NCBI GenBank assembly: GCA_002721815.1
Contig: PBLQ01000046.1
Coordinates: 1-64,000 of the forward strand
Direction: 5' to 3'
DNA: 64,000 nucleotides
DNA from: Myxococcales bacterium
GTDB taxonomy: Bacteria > Myxococcota > UBA727 > GCA-2721815
Part shown: positions 8,978-19,102 of the stretch, one piece after another
Layout of the letters: every line of letters starts with the position of its first letter
Numbering within the stretch: the stretch's first letter is position 1
Position numbers and translations under genes: made by a program
The notes under the pieces: generated by a model
What the model was told of the DNA's origin: nothing
The model's input: the letters and a program-made list of their open reading frames with translations, nothing else
Databases searched by the model: none

Positions 8978-11445
8978 GAACGCGCACCCAAATGCGCCGC
9001 CAAACGTAACAAGTCAGCAAAAACCCCACCGGCGGTGACTTGCGGGCCAGCACCGGGGCCCCGAATGACCAAGGGTTGATCACAATAGCGCTCCGTGGTG
9101 AAGGCGATCATGTTATCGCTGCCCGAAAGACCGTAGCAGGGATGGCTCATGTCGATAGACACCAGTTTAACTTCTGCCTGGCCTTTTTCGCTGATGCGAC
9201 CCAGGTAACATATTTTCTTATTTGCCTTTTGGGCCTCTTCTAATTTTTGTGCCATCGGTGCGTCCATGGCCGACAATTTGGACAAAAACTGCGCCACGTC
9301 ATCTTCAGCATCTAAACCCTCCGGCATGACCGCTTCCACGTCCACATCTTCAAGACTCAGTGGCAAACCCATTTCGCGAGCCAAAATGACCAATTTACGA
9401 GCCACATCCAAACCCATGAGATCATCCCGTGGGTGCGGCTCTGTGTAGCCGCGTTCTTTGGCCCCTTTGACCACTTCAGAAAAAGGCAAGCTCCCATCGT
9501 AAGTGTTGAACAGATACGACATGGTACCCGAAAGGATGCCCTCTGCATGCAACACCCGATCTCCCGTTCGGCGCAATTCACGCAAGGAAGAAATCACTGG
9601 GAGCCCTGCCCCCACCGTGGCTTCATAAAAATAATGGGTGTGCTTTTCTTTTTTGAGCGCCATTAATTTTTTGTGCTGCGCCAGATCTCCGGAGTTGGCT
9701 TTTTTGTTCGGTGTGATCACGTGGATGCCACGATTCAACCAGCCCTCGTAATGGCTCGCCACAAAATCACTGGCAGAACAGTCGATCATCACGGTGTGCG
9801 GCAGACCGTCGGCACAAATGGCTTCTGCAAACCGATTTAAGTCTACGGGCGTGCCTTCTTGCAGATCGGACTCCCAATGCTCCATGGAAATGCCAAGCTC
9901 ATCGTGAATCATGGTTTTTGAATTGGCGATGCCCAGTACGCGCAAATCAATTTTATAATCTTCGAGAAGCTTGTCTCGCTGGGCGCGCAACTGTTGTAGA
10001 AGCGTTTTACCAATAAGCCCCGGGCCCACAATGCCCACGGCCAACGTTTGATCCGAAAGATAAAAAGCAGCATGAACCGACTGAATGGCACGTGCCGTTT
10101 GCGCCTGGTCGATAACCGCAGTGATGTTTCGCTCCGAAGAGCCCTGCGCAATGGCGCGTACGTTAATGCCCGCCTGTCCCAGTGCTTTAAAAAATAAAGC
10201 CGCCACCCCGGTACGGGCTGCCATCACATCACCCACTGCGGCAATGATGGCACAGTTTTCCTGCACATCCACCGTTTGAATTTTGCCGTGGTTTAACTCG
10301 TATGTGAAAACCTGCTCTACCGCCGATTTCGCTCGTGCCGCTTGGCCCTCGGGCACGGCAAAGCAAATGGAGTGCTCCGAAGACGCCTGAGAGATCATCA
10401 CCACCGAAATGTTGGCCTCTCGAAGCCCACCGAACAAACGCGATGCGATACCAGGCACCCCGATCATGCCCGAGCCTTCCACATTGATGAGCGCCAAATT
10501 TTGAATGGAGGCCAATCCTTTCACCACCGCATTATCGTCGGGTTGGGCAGAGTGAATACAGGTTCCGGGCGCCTCGGGGTTTCCAGTATTTTTGATCCAA
10601 ATGGGAATGGAGCGCTCCACCATAGGCGCCATGGTGTTGGGATGAATTACCTTCGCGCCAAAATAAGCCAGCTCCATGGCCTCTTGATAAGACAACTGCT
10701 TTTGAATGATGGGTTGCACCACCAACCGAGGATCGGCGCTAAAGACACCGTCCACATCGGTCCAAATGGTGACATCATCAGCCTTGAGCAAAGCCGCAAA
10801 GATGGACGCGGAATAATCGGAACCATTTCGCTTCAAAGTGGTGGGGGCCCCTTTTTCATCAGATGCGATGTAACCGGTCACTACCCAAAGCTGGTGGGGG
10901 TGCTCTGATTGCCACCGCGCCAAGCGCGTCTCACTGGGCTCCCACAAAGGCACCGGGCCCACCTCTTGATGCGTAATGCTTAAGATTTCTCGGGCATCAC
11001 AAAAAGCAGCATCCGCACCCAAGACTTGCAAATAACATGAGAGCAATTTGGCGGACAGCAATTCGCCATAGCCGCTGATCAAATCAGATGACTCTTCAGA
11101 GAAATGCCGAGCCAATGAAACCGCTCGCAGTAAATCTTCTAAGTCTCGTGTTTGCTTCGTCAAAAAAGCCTCAAAACCATCTGCCTGCTCATTTTCTAGC
11201 AACGCGGCGGCCACTTCTTTGTGTCGTCGCTTCATGGCCAGTAACACTTCGAGGTAATGGTCATCGCCAGCCTCGGCAAGTTTGCCCATCTCAATCAAAC
11301 TGTCGGTCACACCACCCATGGCCGATACCACCACTGCCAAGGGCTGGTTGGCGGCTTCACGAACAATCTTCGCCACCCGCTGGAACATGCCTTCGTCTTT
11401 GAGGGAAGTTCCGCCAAACTTAAATACGCGCCAATTCTTGTCCAC
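8974..11445 (-). CDS. thrA: bifunctional aspartokinase / homoserine dehydrogenase
   Basis: The 823-residue protein joins the first and third steps of the aspartate pathway. The N-terminal aspartokinase starts with KFGGTSL (9-15) and has the WTDVDGVFSADPR segment near 228-240. Two ACT regulatory domains follow, at about 315-390 and 398-460. The homoserine dehydrogenase begins at about 468 with the NAD(P)-binding GIVGPGLIGK. ACT domains normally mediate feedback inhibition; threonine is the usual ligand of ThrA and none is known for MetL. Context with thrB and thrC favours ThrA. The start is GTG at 11445 with AGGAG upstream. The stop overlaps thrB. Confidence 0.93.
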   Translation of the reverse strand: MDKNWRVFKFGGTSLKDEGMFQRVAKIVREAANQPLAVVVSAMGGVTDSLIEMGKLAEAGDDHYLEVLLAMKRRHKEVAAALLENEQADGFEAFLTKQTRDLEDLLRAVSLARHFSEESSDLISGYGELLSAKLLSCYLQVLGADAAFCDAREILSITHQEVGPVPLWEPSETRLARWQSEHPHQLWVVTGYIASDEKGAPTTLKRNGSDYSASIFAALLKADDVTIWTDVDGVFSADPRLVVQPIIQKQLSYQEAMELAYFGAKVIHPNTMAPMVERSIPIWIKNTGNPEAPGTCIHSAQPDDNAVVKGLASIQNLALINVEGSGMIGVPGIASRLFGGLREANISVVMISQASSEHSICFAVPEGQAARAKSAVEQVFTYELNHGKIQTVDVQENCAIIAAVGDVMAARTGVAALFFKALGQAGINVRAIAQGSSERNITAVIDQAQTARAIQSVHAAFYLSDQTLAVGIVGPGLIGKTLLQQLRAQRDKLLEDYKIDLRVLGIANSKTMIHDELGISMEHWESDLQEGTPVDLNRFAEAICADGLPHTVMIDCSASDFVASHYEGWLNRGIHVITPNKKANSGDLAQHKKLMALKKEKHTHYFYEATVGAGLPVISSLRELRRTGDRVLHAEGILSGTMSYLFNTYDGSLPFSEVVKGAKERGYTEPHPRDDLMGLDVARKLVILAREMGLPLSLEDVDVEAVMPEGLDAEDDVAQFLSKLSAMDAPMAQKLEEAQKANKKICYLGRISEKGQAEVKLVSIDMSHPCYGLSGSDNMIAFTTERYCDQPLVIRGPGAGPQVTAGGVFADLLRLAAHLGARS

Positions 11446-11499
11446 GAGATTGCTCCTGTTGAACCATTCTTGTTAAAGGGGCGGGTGCATCAAATGCGT

Positions 11500-12177
11500 T
11501 CACCCGTTATTCGTTTTTTTTTGAGGTTCTTTTTTCTTCTTGGTTTTATTTTTCGAAGGGCCTGATGAAGGCTGTTTTTCTTTTTTCTTTTTGAGTTTTT
11601 TCAAATCTTGGGAAGCGTTGCTCTCCGGGGTTGACTCAACCGGAGTCGCCTCAGTGGGATCGACAGGAAGCAAAACTTCTTGGCCCTCTCTGTTTTCAGA
11701 AGGGCGCGCCACGGGCTGCGGAAGCGCCCAGTCGATCAACATGGGTGGCGCGAACAACAACAAGGTCCCCAGGCCAAAAACACCCAAACCGACCCGGCCG
11801 GCACTTCGCGCAGCCAGTCGTTCATCGGGTTTCGATTGAGGACTGGTTTGGCTTTCGTAGTTAACAATGGCGATACTGCCACCCCCCAGGGCCAACAAAC
11901 CGCCCACCGCGCCGGCGCCCAATGCTGCCAACACCAATCCGCCATGGGTGCCCGCCGGAAAAAGATTCATGGGAAACCCGCGCTGCTCGGTGTCCTTTTC
12001 GAAGTGTTCGGTAAGATTCTCGAATACCTCTGGGGTTTGCTCTGGTTCTTGGGGCTCAGCCGCATCAGCCTTGGGGGCCGTCTTGGACTGGGCCACGGCA
12101 CTGGATGCGGCAAGCGGCGCGAAAAGACAAAACAAGCCAAGTAAAAACACTGAAAATGAACGGCATCGCGAATTCAT
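11500..12177 (-). CDS. exported membrane protein with Lys-rich tail, unknown function
   Basis: Protein of 225 residues with a signal peptide (FSVFLLGLFCLFAPLAAS, cleavage near AVA). Two Gly/Ala-rich hydrophobic segments follow, near 80-105 and 130-155. The C-terminal 60 residues are highly charged, with runs such as LKKLKKKKEKQPSSGPSKNK. The basic tail could contact the membrane surface, nucleic acid or peptidoglycan, but that is inference. The frame is open 12 codons upstream to an ATG at 12213; I chose 12177 because it gives a normal signal peptide. Neither start has a clear ribosome binding site. It ends 54 bases before thrA on the same strand and may be co-transcribed. No family recognised. 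Confidence 0.6.
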   Translation of the reverse strand: MNSRCRSFSVFLLGLFCLFAPLAASSAVAQSKTAPKADAAEPQEPEQTPEVFENLTEHFEKDTEQRGFPMNLFPAGTHGGLVLAALGAGAVGGLLALGGGSIAIVNYESQTSPQSKPDERLAARSAGRVGLGVFGLGTLLLFAPPMLIDWALPQPVARPSENREGQEVLLPVDPTEATPVESTPESNASQDLKKLKKKKEKQPSSGPSKNKTKKKKEPQKKTNNG

Positions 12178-12281
12178 AAAACAGCCATAGCACAAGTTGG
12201 ATTCACAACACATTTTTTTAAAGCCATGAAAACCAGTATTTGGCCCTGAATTTTCAATCCAGCACGTCGAAAACGAACAAT

Positions 12282-13358
12282 TTAAAACAATTGGAAATCA
12301 ACCGGCGATTCCGGCGTAATTTTCACCGACCCCACGGGGGTGCTGGTGGCCCAAAAGTTGCGAATCTCGATGGAGCAATCACCGTCAACGTCCAGGTAGG
12401 GGTAGTAGGTACCCTCTTCTTCTAACAAGGTTTCGAGGGGGATGGCGGCCAGTAAATCCTGATCACGATAAATACGAATGGACGTGGTACCAGCGTGAAT
12501 CCGGTAGGTCCTCAACACGGTATCCATTTGGGCCAAATCAGTTATTTCGGGAGCCAGACTGTCTGACCGAGGGTACACCTCGAAAGACATGTCCCGGTCA
12601 GTGCCAACGTTAAAGCCAAGCATTGGCGGATCGAAGCTCTGGTTTTTGCCGCCTTTCAATCCCCAAAAAACATTCTCGCAAGAACTGCCGTTCACTCGGA
12701 GCTTAAATGAAACATCAAAGGGAAGCGTCAACCCTTCACTCAAAACCATCATTTGATTGTCAGCAACACGAATGGACGCGTTATCGGGAACCGGTGCGCC
12801 CGTTCCAAAACACAACCATGGGGCCACACAAGCCTCGCCCGCCCCGAAATTATAAAATGCATCAAAAACATCGATGGGGCTGATGGTCGCTTCCCCCTCG
12901 GCGTCACCCGATTTGCTCTCCATCCACACCAAGGGCGCCCGTGCACCAGAAGCCAAAGAGGCACTCAAGGGGACCCAAACCGCATAGCGATCATCGAAGG
13001 TATCTAAAAACACGGGAACCGTTTTCCAAGTATTTTCATCGGCGTGGTAATATGTGTATCGAGTGTCGCTGGGAACTTCGTCCAGCTTCAGGGTCATTCC
13101 TGACGCGCCCACCCAAAACACCAATGCACCCGCTTCGGGTAATTCGGATACGGTTTCGTTTTCAAGAACCAGTAAACGTCGACGCTCATAGGATTCATCA
13201 TTCCAAGGTGGCGGGGTGCAGTAGCCGGCAGTACATTGACGCCCCACACCACAATCTTTCTCGCTTTCACAAGAATTATAACCCGCCTCTTCAATAGAAG
13301 GAATGAAGAGGCAACCGCTCATTAAGACGAGGCTGAAAAATGCGCTTACAACCTTCAT
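12282..13358 (-). CDS. lipoprotein with two beta-rich domains (DUF2341-like and lectin-like)
   Basis: Protein of 358 residues with a lipobox (LMSGC, Cys near 16). A small Cys-rich segment follows (CESEKDCGVGRQCTAGYC), of the kind seen in myxobacterial surface proteins. Residues about 55-180 resemble DUF2341, a beta domain with a pattern like TFDDRYAVWVPL. The C-terminal half looks like a jelly-roll lectin or LamG-type fold. Both assignments are by eye. The ATG at 13358 has AGAGG upstream and overlaps the stop of the PEGA gene (ATGA), so it is the third gene of lgt-PEGA-lipoprotein. That Lgt is encoded in the same transcript fits its being a Lgt substrate. Confidence 0.65.
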   Translation of the reverse strand: MKVVSAFFSLVLMSGCLFIPSIEEAGYNSCESEKDCGVGRQCTAGYCTPPPWNDESYERRRLLVLENETVSELPEAGALVFWVGASGMTLKLDEVPSDTRYTYYHADENTWKTVPVFLDTFDDRYAVWVPLSASLASGARAPLVWMESKSGDAEGEATISPIDVFDAFYNFGAGEACVAPWLCFGTGAPVPDNASIRVADNQMMVLSEGLTLPFDVSFKLRVNGSSCENVFWGLKGGKNQSFDPPMLGFNVGTDRDMSFEVYPRSDSLAPEITDLAQMDTVLRTYRIHAGTTSIRIYRDQDLLAAIPLETLLEEEGTYYPYLDVDGDCSIEIRNFWATSTPVGSVKITPESPVDFQLF

Positions 13359-14335
13359 GGACTTTCCTCTTCCGGTGTAAAACCCCAATAGGCGCACCAT
13401 CCCGCAGCCATTGCCACCAAACCCAAGCCCGCATTGGCCACCCAAGCCGCCGTTTGCCCCTGGCGTACCAATTCTTCGTGAGTTTCGCCGAACAACATTT
13501 GGGCCTGCGCTCGTTTTTCAACCTCTGCACCGATCACCAAAGTACCAATCGCTGCCCCCAGCCACGTCAATGCCCCCGCTCCAGCCACACCGGCGCCGAT
13601 GAGAACTTCCGTACGCTCGGGGTTGAATTCGCCCAAACCTTGATTCATTTCATGCAGGGGATCGATGCGCCAATCCACGGCCACTTCTGTTTCTTTGCGG
13701 TGATCGATCGAAAAGTTTTTGGCGTAGGGCACATACCCATTGCGCTCCACCCGCAGACTGTGGGTGCCCGCCATCATCTGCTTGGTAAACACCTCCTTCA
13801 TCAAACCTTCGGAAAGCGGGGTTTCGTTGAGCCAAATCTGTGTGTCAGCGGTGAGGCCGGTCACCTTTAATGTTCCCTTGAGGGAGCGTGGTTTTAGCCA
13901 ACGTCGCACCAAAACCTCTACATCGTAATTCAAGAGATCGGCATCGTAGGTCCAAACCAGGTTATGATTTTTGAAACGCTTGCCGCCATTGACATCGAGG
14001 TAACGAAAGCTGATGCCGGCATGTCGCTCTTCATCCCGATCCGTCACTTTCACGTAAAACAAAGCAAAAACCCCTCGCTTTTTCAGCCAACGTTTTAAGC
14101 ATTTGGTTTTGCCTTTACACTTTTTGAGGCGTCGCACATCGCGCTTGGTGAGCACATGCTCAGAGACACCCTCAATGGTTTTGAGCTGCTGCCATACAAT
14201 GGGGTTGGCCATCTCCAAAGTGTTGCGGTGCTTGGGGGCGGTTGTCTCCAGCTCAAAATAGGCCACTTTTTGAGACTGGGCCCAGGTGGGCAAACTGAAA
14301 CACAAGCACAAGGCCCATAAAAACCCGCGTAACAT
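13355..14335 (-). CDS. exported PEGA-domain protein with membrane anchor
   Basis: Protein of 326 residues with a signal peptide (MLRGFLWALCLCFSLPTWA). Residues about 20-150 form an alpha/beta domain that may resemble TolB-like N-terminal domains of myxobacterial proteins (AYFELETTAPKHRNTLEMAN). Residues about 155-235 are a PEGA domain, recognised by GTLKVTGLTADTQIWLNETP and HSLRVERNGYVPY. Two hydrophobic segments near 255-280 and 300-320 probably span a membrane. PEGA domains are surface beta-sandwiches common in Myxococcota. The ATG at 14335 shares one base with the lgt stop (TGATG), so it is coupled to lgt. The longer in-frame extension upstream overlaps lgt and is not needed. Confidence 0.75.
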   Translation of the reverse strand: MLRGFLWALCLCFSLPTWAQSQKVAYFELETTAPKHRNTLEMANPIVWQQLKTIEGVSEHVLTKRDVRRLKKCKGKTKCLKRWLKKRGVFALFYVKVTDRDEERHAGISFRYLDVNGGKRFKNHNLVWTYDADLLNYDVEVLVRRWLKPRSLKGTLKVTGLTADTQIWLNETPLSEGLMKEVFTKQMMAGTHSLRVERNGYVPYAKNFSIDHRKETEVAVDWRIDPLHEMNQGLGEFNPERTEVLIGAGVAGAGALTWLGAAIGTLVIGAEVEKRAQAQMLFGETHEELVRQGQTAAWVANAGLGLVAMAAGWCAYWGFTPEEESP

Positions 14336-15156
14336 CACGACGCTTGCTCCTCTGAGCGAGGATAAAGTTTGGACCATTGGCGCCACAAAAACACGATCAA
14401 AGGCAAACTTAAGATTGAAACCCATTGCGAGGTGGAAATACCCACCAACCAGATACCTCGGTCGTCATCCGCCCGCAGCATTTCGGTTCCAAACCGCCAA
14501 AAAGCGTAGGAGCCCACCAGGGCCAAGAAGGCCTGACCCGAAAATTGCCGTTTTTGATACAGCACCACGATCAGCGCAAAGGCCACAAAGCCGTAAGCCG
14601 CATCGTACAATTGCACGGGATGCACCGTTCCCAAAGCCGCCAAATCGCCGGCCGGGTAAGTCACGCCCCAAGGCACTTCGGTGGAGATGCCGTAACAGCA
14701 ACCTGCCATAAAGCAGCCCACCCGACCAATGCCCATGCCGATGGCCAAAGCAGGTGCCGCGTAGTCTGCAAAAGCCACGGGCGTGGTGATCTCTCGACGA
14801 TAAATGAAAATCATGGTGGCAAAAGAGGACACCACCACACCACCGTAAAAAACATAACCCGGGGCAAACAAATCAGCCCAATGTAACGGATCGTCGGCCA
14901 GTAAATCCCACACGCCCGTGGCCACGCTGTCGTCTGAAAGCTTGTGACCCTCAGCCTCAAAAAGGGTGTGGAAAATTTTAGCACCGAACAAAGCGCTGAT
15001 CACCGCCACCAGAATAAAGTCGAAGGCATCACGCTTGTCTCGGCCATCCTGCAAGGCCAAACTGTAGGCCACCCACGCCGCCAACCCATAGGCCACCACA
15101 TTGGCCAAGCCATAACTGTCAATGGGCAGTTCAAAGATGTGGATAAATGGCAGCAA
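14335..15156 (-). CDS. lgt: prolipoprotein diacylglyceryl transferase
   Basis: Transfers diacylglycerol from phosphatidylglycerol to the lipobox cysteine of prolipoproteins in the inner membrane. The protein is 273 residues, mostly membrane segments. It carries the Lgt signature in a variant form, GIGRVGCFMAGCCYG, followed by HPVQLYDA. The classical form is GRIGNF; the Cys-rich variant is one I associate with delta-proteobacterial homologues. I chose the TTG at 15156 because AAGGAG stands five bases before it and the protein then starts with the usual LPFIHIFELPIDSYG segment; the frame is open a little further upstream. The window encodes well over a dozen lipoproteins, so this enzyme has many clients close by. 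Confidence 0.9.
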   Translation of the reverse strand: MLPFIHIFELPIDSYGLANVVAYGLAAWVAYSLALQDGRDKRDAFDFILVAVISALFGAKIFHTLFEAEGHKLSDDSVATGVWDLLADDPLHWADLFAPGYVFYGGVVVSSFATMIFIYRREITTPVAFADYAAPALAIGMGIGRVGCFMAGCCYGISTEVPWGVTYPAGDLAALGTVHPVQLYDAAYGFVAFALIVVLYQKRQFSGQAFLALVGSYAFWRFGTEMLRADDDRGIWLVGISTSQWVSILSLPLIVFLWRQWSKLYPRSEEQAS

Positions 15157-15368
15157 AGCGACTCCTTCAGCAGGGAAATACACAAAAACCACTAATTTTT
15201 CGATCCTTTTTTATCAAAATTGCAGTTTAAGGCGCTGAAGGGGCTTTTGCGCGGGGATCCCGGTTGTCCTCAAGGCATGCGGTGCTTACTGTCATGCGCG
15301 TTGGGCTGTGCGCCCGATTCTTTTTTAGGGTTTTCCAGGCATTTTCGCCGACTTATGAGGAGTAACAC

Positions 15369-15659
15369 ATGAAATTCACCCCCTTGAATGACCGCATTTT
15401 AGTCAAAAGAAGCGACTCGGAGCAAACCACCAAAAGTGGCATCATCATTCCCGATAACGCACAAGAAAAACCCATGCAGGGAATCGTTAAGGCCGTGGGG
15501 CCCGGAAAAAGTGCTGACGATGGCAGCTTGCGACCGCTTTTGGTTCAAGAAGGCAACACCGTTTTATTCCGTAAGTACGCAGGTACGGACGTGAAAATCG
15601 AAGGCGAAGAACACTTGATCATGCGCGAAGATGAAATCTTGGCCATTGTCGAAGAATAA
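15369..15659 (+). CDS. groES: co-chaperonin GroES
   Basis: The 96-residue lid of the GroEL folding chamber in the cytoplasm. The sequence has the GroES start (FTPLNDRILVKR), the mobile-loop region around EQTTKSGIIIPDNA and the C-terminal EDEILAIVEE. GAGGAG lies before the ATG. It is followed 26 bases later by groEL in the usual order. The 212-base gap upstream shows no CIRCE inverted repeat. A weak sigma-70-like pair, TTGTCC at 15264 and TACTGT at 15287 with 17 bases between, is possible but not convincing. Confidence 0.97.
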   Translation: MKFTPLNDRILVKRSDSEQTTKSGIIIPDNAQEKPMQGIVKAVGPGKSADDGSLRPLLVQEGNTVLFRKYAGTDVKIEGEEHLIMREDEILAIVEE

Positions 15660-15673
15660 TTTTTAAAATTTAG

Positions 15674-17329
<1,656 letters not shown>

Positions 17330-17359
17330 GCTTCTCACGCACCATCACTGGTTCGACCC

Positions 17360-17390
17360 AAAGCGCCTTTCTTGTGAAGGCGCTTTTTTT
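17360..17390 (+). terminator. intrinsic terminator of groES-groEL
   Basis: AAGCGCCTT and AAGGCGCTT form a perfect nine-base-pair stem around a seven-base loop, directly followed by five T. It lies about 30 bases after the groEL stop and before the ribosome binding site of the next gene. Confidence 0.88.
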
Positions 17391-17418
17391 GTGTCAAAAT
17401 ACGGCCCGAGAGGACCAC

Positions 17419-17856
17419 ATGCGTTATCTATTTTTGACTTTATCGTTGCTGATGTTTTTGGGCGGGTGCGCCCCGCAGCAGCTCTATCAACGCCGCGACC
17501 TCCAAGAAGCCCTGCTGAAGCACCACCAGAATTTTCGCTGGGGGAGAATTACCCAAGCCTCCACCCTGGTACAACCGAAGTTACAACAGGATTTTGTACA
17601 AAGCTGGATGGAACGCTTCCATGAGCTGGAGCTTCACAACGTTGAAGTCTTGGGAATGGCCGAGCAATCGGGCGGCGATGTGGTGGAAGTTTCGGTGCGC
17701 TTGCAATGGATCAACCATCAAACCATGAACGTCAAAAGCCGTTTACTTACCGAGATATGGGTTCGAACACCCGACGGCTGGCAATTGGCCGCCCCAATTT
17801 TCCCTCGAGATTTATTCGCACAGCCACAACGGGAAATAGGTTTAAGCGGAACTTGA
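17419..17856 (+). CDS. small lipoprotein, NTF2-like fold possible
   Basis: Protein of 145 residues with a clear lipoprotein signal (LLMFLGGC, Cys at 17). The mature part mixes one long helix (QEALLKHHQNFRWGRITQAS) and several strands, ending with EIWVRTPDGWQLAAP. This helix-then-sheet pattern resembles the NTF2/SnoaL fold of small periplasmic lipoproteins, but no specific family is recognised. The ATG at 17419 has GAGAGGA in front; the frame is open 15 codons upstream but that would overlap the groEL terminator. Its 3' end overlaps the convergent pssA gene by 15 bases. Confidence 0.75.
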   Translation: MRYLFLTLSLLMFLGGCAPQQLYQRRDLQEALLKHHQNFRWGRITQASTLVQPKLQQDFVQSWMERFHELELHNVEVLGMAEQSGGDVVEVSVRLQWINHQTMNVKSRLLTEIWVRTPDGWQLAAPIFPRDLFAQPQREIGLSGT

Positions 17857-18687
17857 GGGTCCGTTGGGGGCGTCCTCTAGATTGGGTGTCGTGCCGCCAA
17901 AAACCATATCTGACTCGGAAGGCTTGGAGCGAATGACCCAAGTGGTGAGAATGCCCCACAAAATATAACCGGACATGAACACCAACAAACTCACCGAGGC
18001 CCGGGTCCACCAGCCCACCAAAACAATGCAGGAAAGCAGCGCGGTCAACATGGCCAATGAGGCGGGCTCGGGCTTAAAATCTTTGAAGGTTCGGTAGCGC
18101 ACATTGCTCACCATCAAAAAGCTCAAAAAGAGCAGTTCAGCGATAACCCACTGCCGCTCTGTCACCGGTAACGTGCCCACTTCTTTATAGTGAACGATAA
18201 TGGTGGTGACCAACACCCCTGCGGCCAACGGCACAGGCAAGCCGATGAAAAATCTGCTGTCGGCGCCTTGGGAGGAAAGCACGTTAAACCTGGCCAATCG
18301 AATGATGCCGCATCCTGCGAACACGAAAACAATAATGAGGCCCCAAAGATCCAAAGGCCAAAGCGCCCATTTGTAAATCAAAATGGCGGGGGCCACCCCA
18401 AAACTCACCGCGTCTGCGAGGGAGTCCATTTGCACCCCAAATTCACTTTGGGTTTTGGTCATCCGCGCCACCCGGCCGTCGAAGGAGTCAAGAAAGCCCG
18501 CGACAAAAATAGCCAAGGCGGCCTGATAAAGATCGGAGTAGGCATCGCTGGTGACACACTGAGCAATGGCATACAAACCACACAGCACAGAGCCCAAAGT
18601 GAATGCATTGGGCAAAATGAAGAGGACTTTTTGGAGATTAAAAACCCTTTTGCGGCGCCGTTTATTTTTTCGGGAAAACGCGCTCAT
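17842..18687 (-). CDS. pssA: CDP-diacylglycerol-serine O-phosphatidyltransferase
   Basis: Makes phosphatidylserine, the precursor of phosphatidylethanolamine, in the inner membrane. The 281-residue protein has about eight hydrophobic segments and the CDP-alcohol phosphotransferase signature D-x2-D-G-x2-A-R-x8-G-x3-D-x3-D in full, starting at DSFDGRVAR. The basic N-terminus (RKNKRRRKR) and the LPNAFTLGSVLCGLYAI segment are typical of the membrane-bound PssA class. The ATG at 18687 has GAGGAAG upstream and overlaps the stop of the Cys-rich gene at 18684 (ATGA). A pgsA-type product is possible for this superfamily, but PssA fits better. Confidence 0.88.
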   Translation of the reverse strand: MSAFSRKNKRRRKRVFNLQKVLFILPNAFTLGSVLCGLYAIAQCVTSDAYSDLYQAALAIFVAGFLDSFDGRVARMTKTQSEFGVQMDSLADAVSFGVAPAILIYKWALWPLDLWGLIIVFVFAGCGIIRLARFNVLSSQGADSRFFIGLPVPLAAGVLVTTIIVHYKEVGTLPVTERQWVIAELLFLSFLMVSNVRYRTFKDFKPEPASLAMLTALLSCIVLVGWWTRASVSLLVFMSGYILWGILTTWVIRSKPSESDMVFGGTTPNLEDAPNGPSSSA

Positions 18688-19034
18688 GAGCCATCTTCCT
18701 CTTCCAGCTCTTCGGTGTCCGGCACCGTATCTCGCGTCATGCCGCAAGCCGCCCAATCGTTATTCTCAATGGCCGCACAAGTGCAGGTCTCTAAAGCGGT
18801 CGCGCACATTTCAGTATCGGCCAGTGATTCCTCGCGTTGTGAGCGCTGCAACTCTCGCTCTTGGCGACAAGCCAATTTACCGTTTGCCGTTGGCTCGCAG
18901 TCACAAATAGAATTGGTCAATTGCACGCAAGGATCACAAGCGGAGCCCATGATCACCCCAAGGCCACAGGTGAACACCAAGAGGGTGACCCAATGAAGCT
19001 TTGTCGCCGGCGCTGTGGGTGCGTTCGAAGTCAT
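18684..19034 (-). CDS. small Cys-rich exported or lipid-anchored protein
   Basis: Protein of 116 residues with one hydrophobic segment (WVTLLVFTCGLGVIMGSAC) that ends in a lipobox-like GSAC. The mature part has about nine cysteines (DPCVQLTNSICDCEP, CATALETCTCAAI) and an acidic tail. The pattern suggests a disulfide-stabilised periplasmic or surface protein. TAGGAATTAA precedes the ATG at 19034. The stop overlaps the pssA start, so the two are coupled, but no functional link to lipid synthesis is evident. No family recognised. Confidence 0.65.
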   Translation of the reverse strand: MTSNAPTAPATKLHWVTLLVFTCGLGVIMGSACDPCVQLTNSICDCEPTANGKLACRQERELQRSQREESLADTEMCATALETCTCAAIENNDWAACGMTRDTVPDTEELEEEDGS

Positions 19035-19102
19035 TTAATTCCTATCGTTTTCCTGCTCGACAAGCCCAGAAAAAATGAGCATGATTCGGAAGGCGTTTTA
19101 TC

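Noticed and set aside
15157-15192. Longer N-terminus of Lgt starting at 15192
   Set aside because: The added residues do not look like Lgt, and the TTG at 15156 has a perfect AAGGAG at the right distance.
15157-15368. Search for CIRCE or a heat-shock sigma promoter before groES
   Set aside because: No TTAGCACTC-N9-GAGTGCTAA repeat and no convincing CTTGAAA/CCCCAT pair; only a weak sigma-70-like pair.
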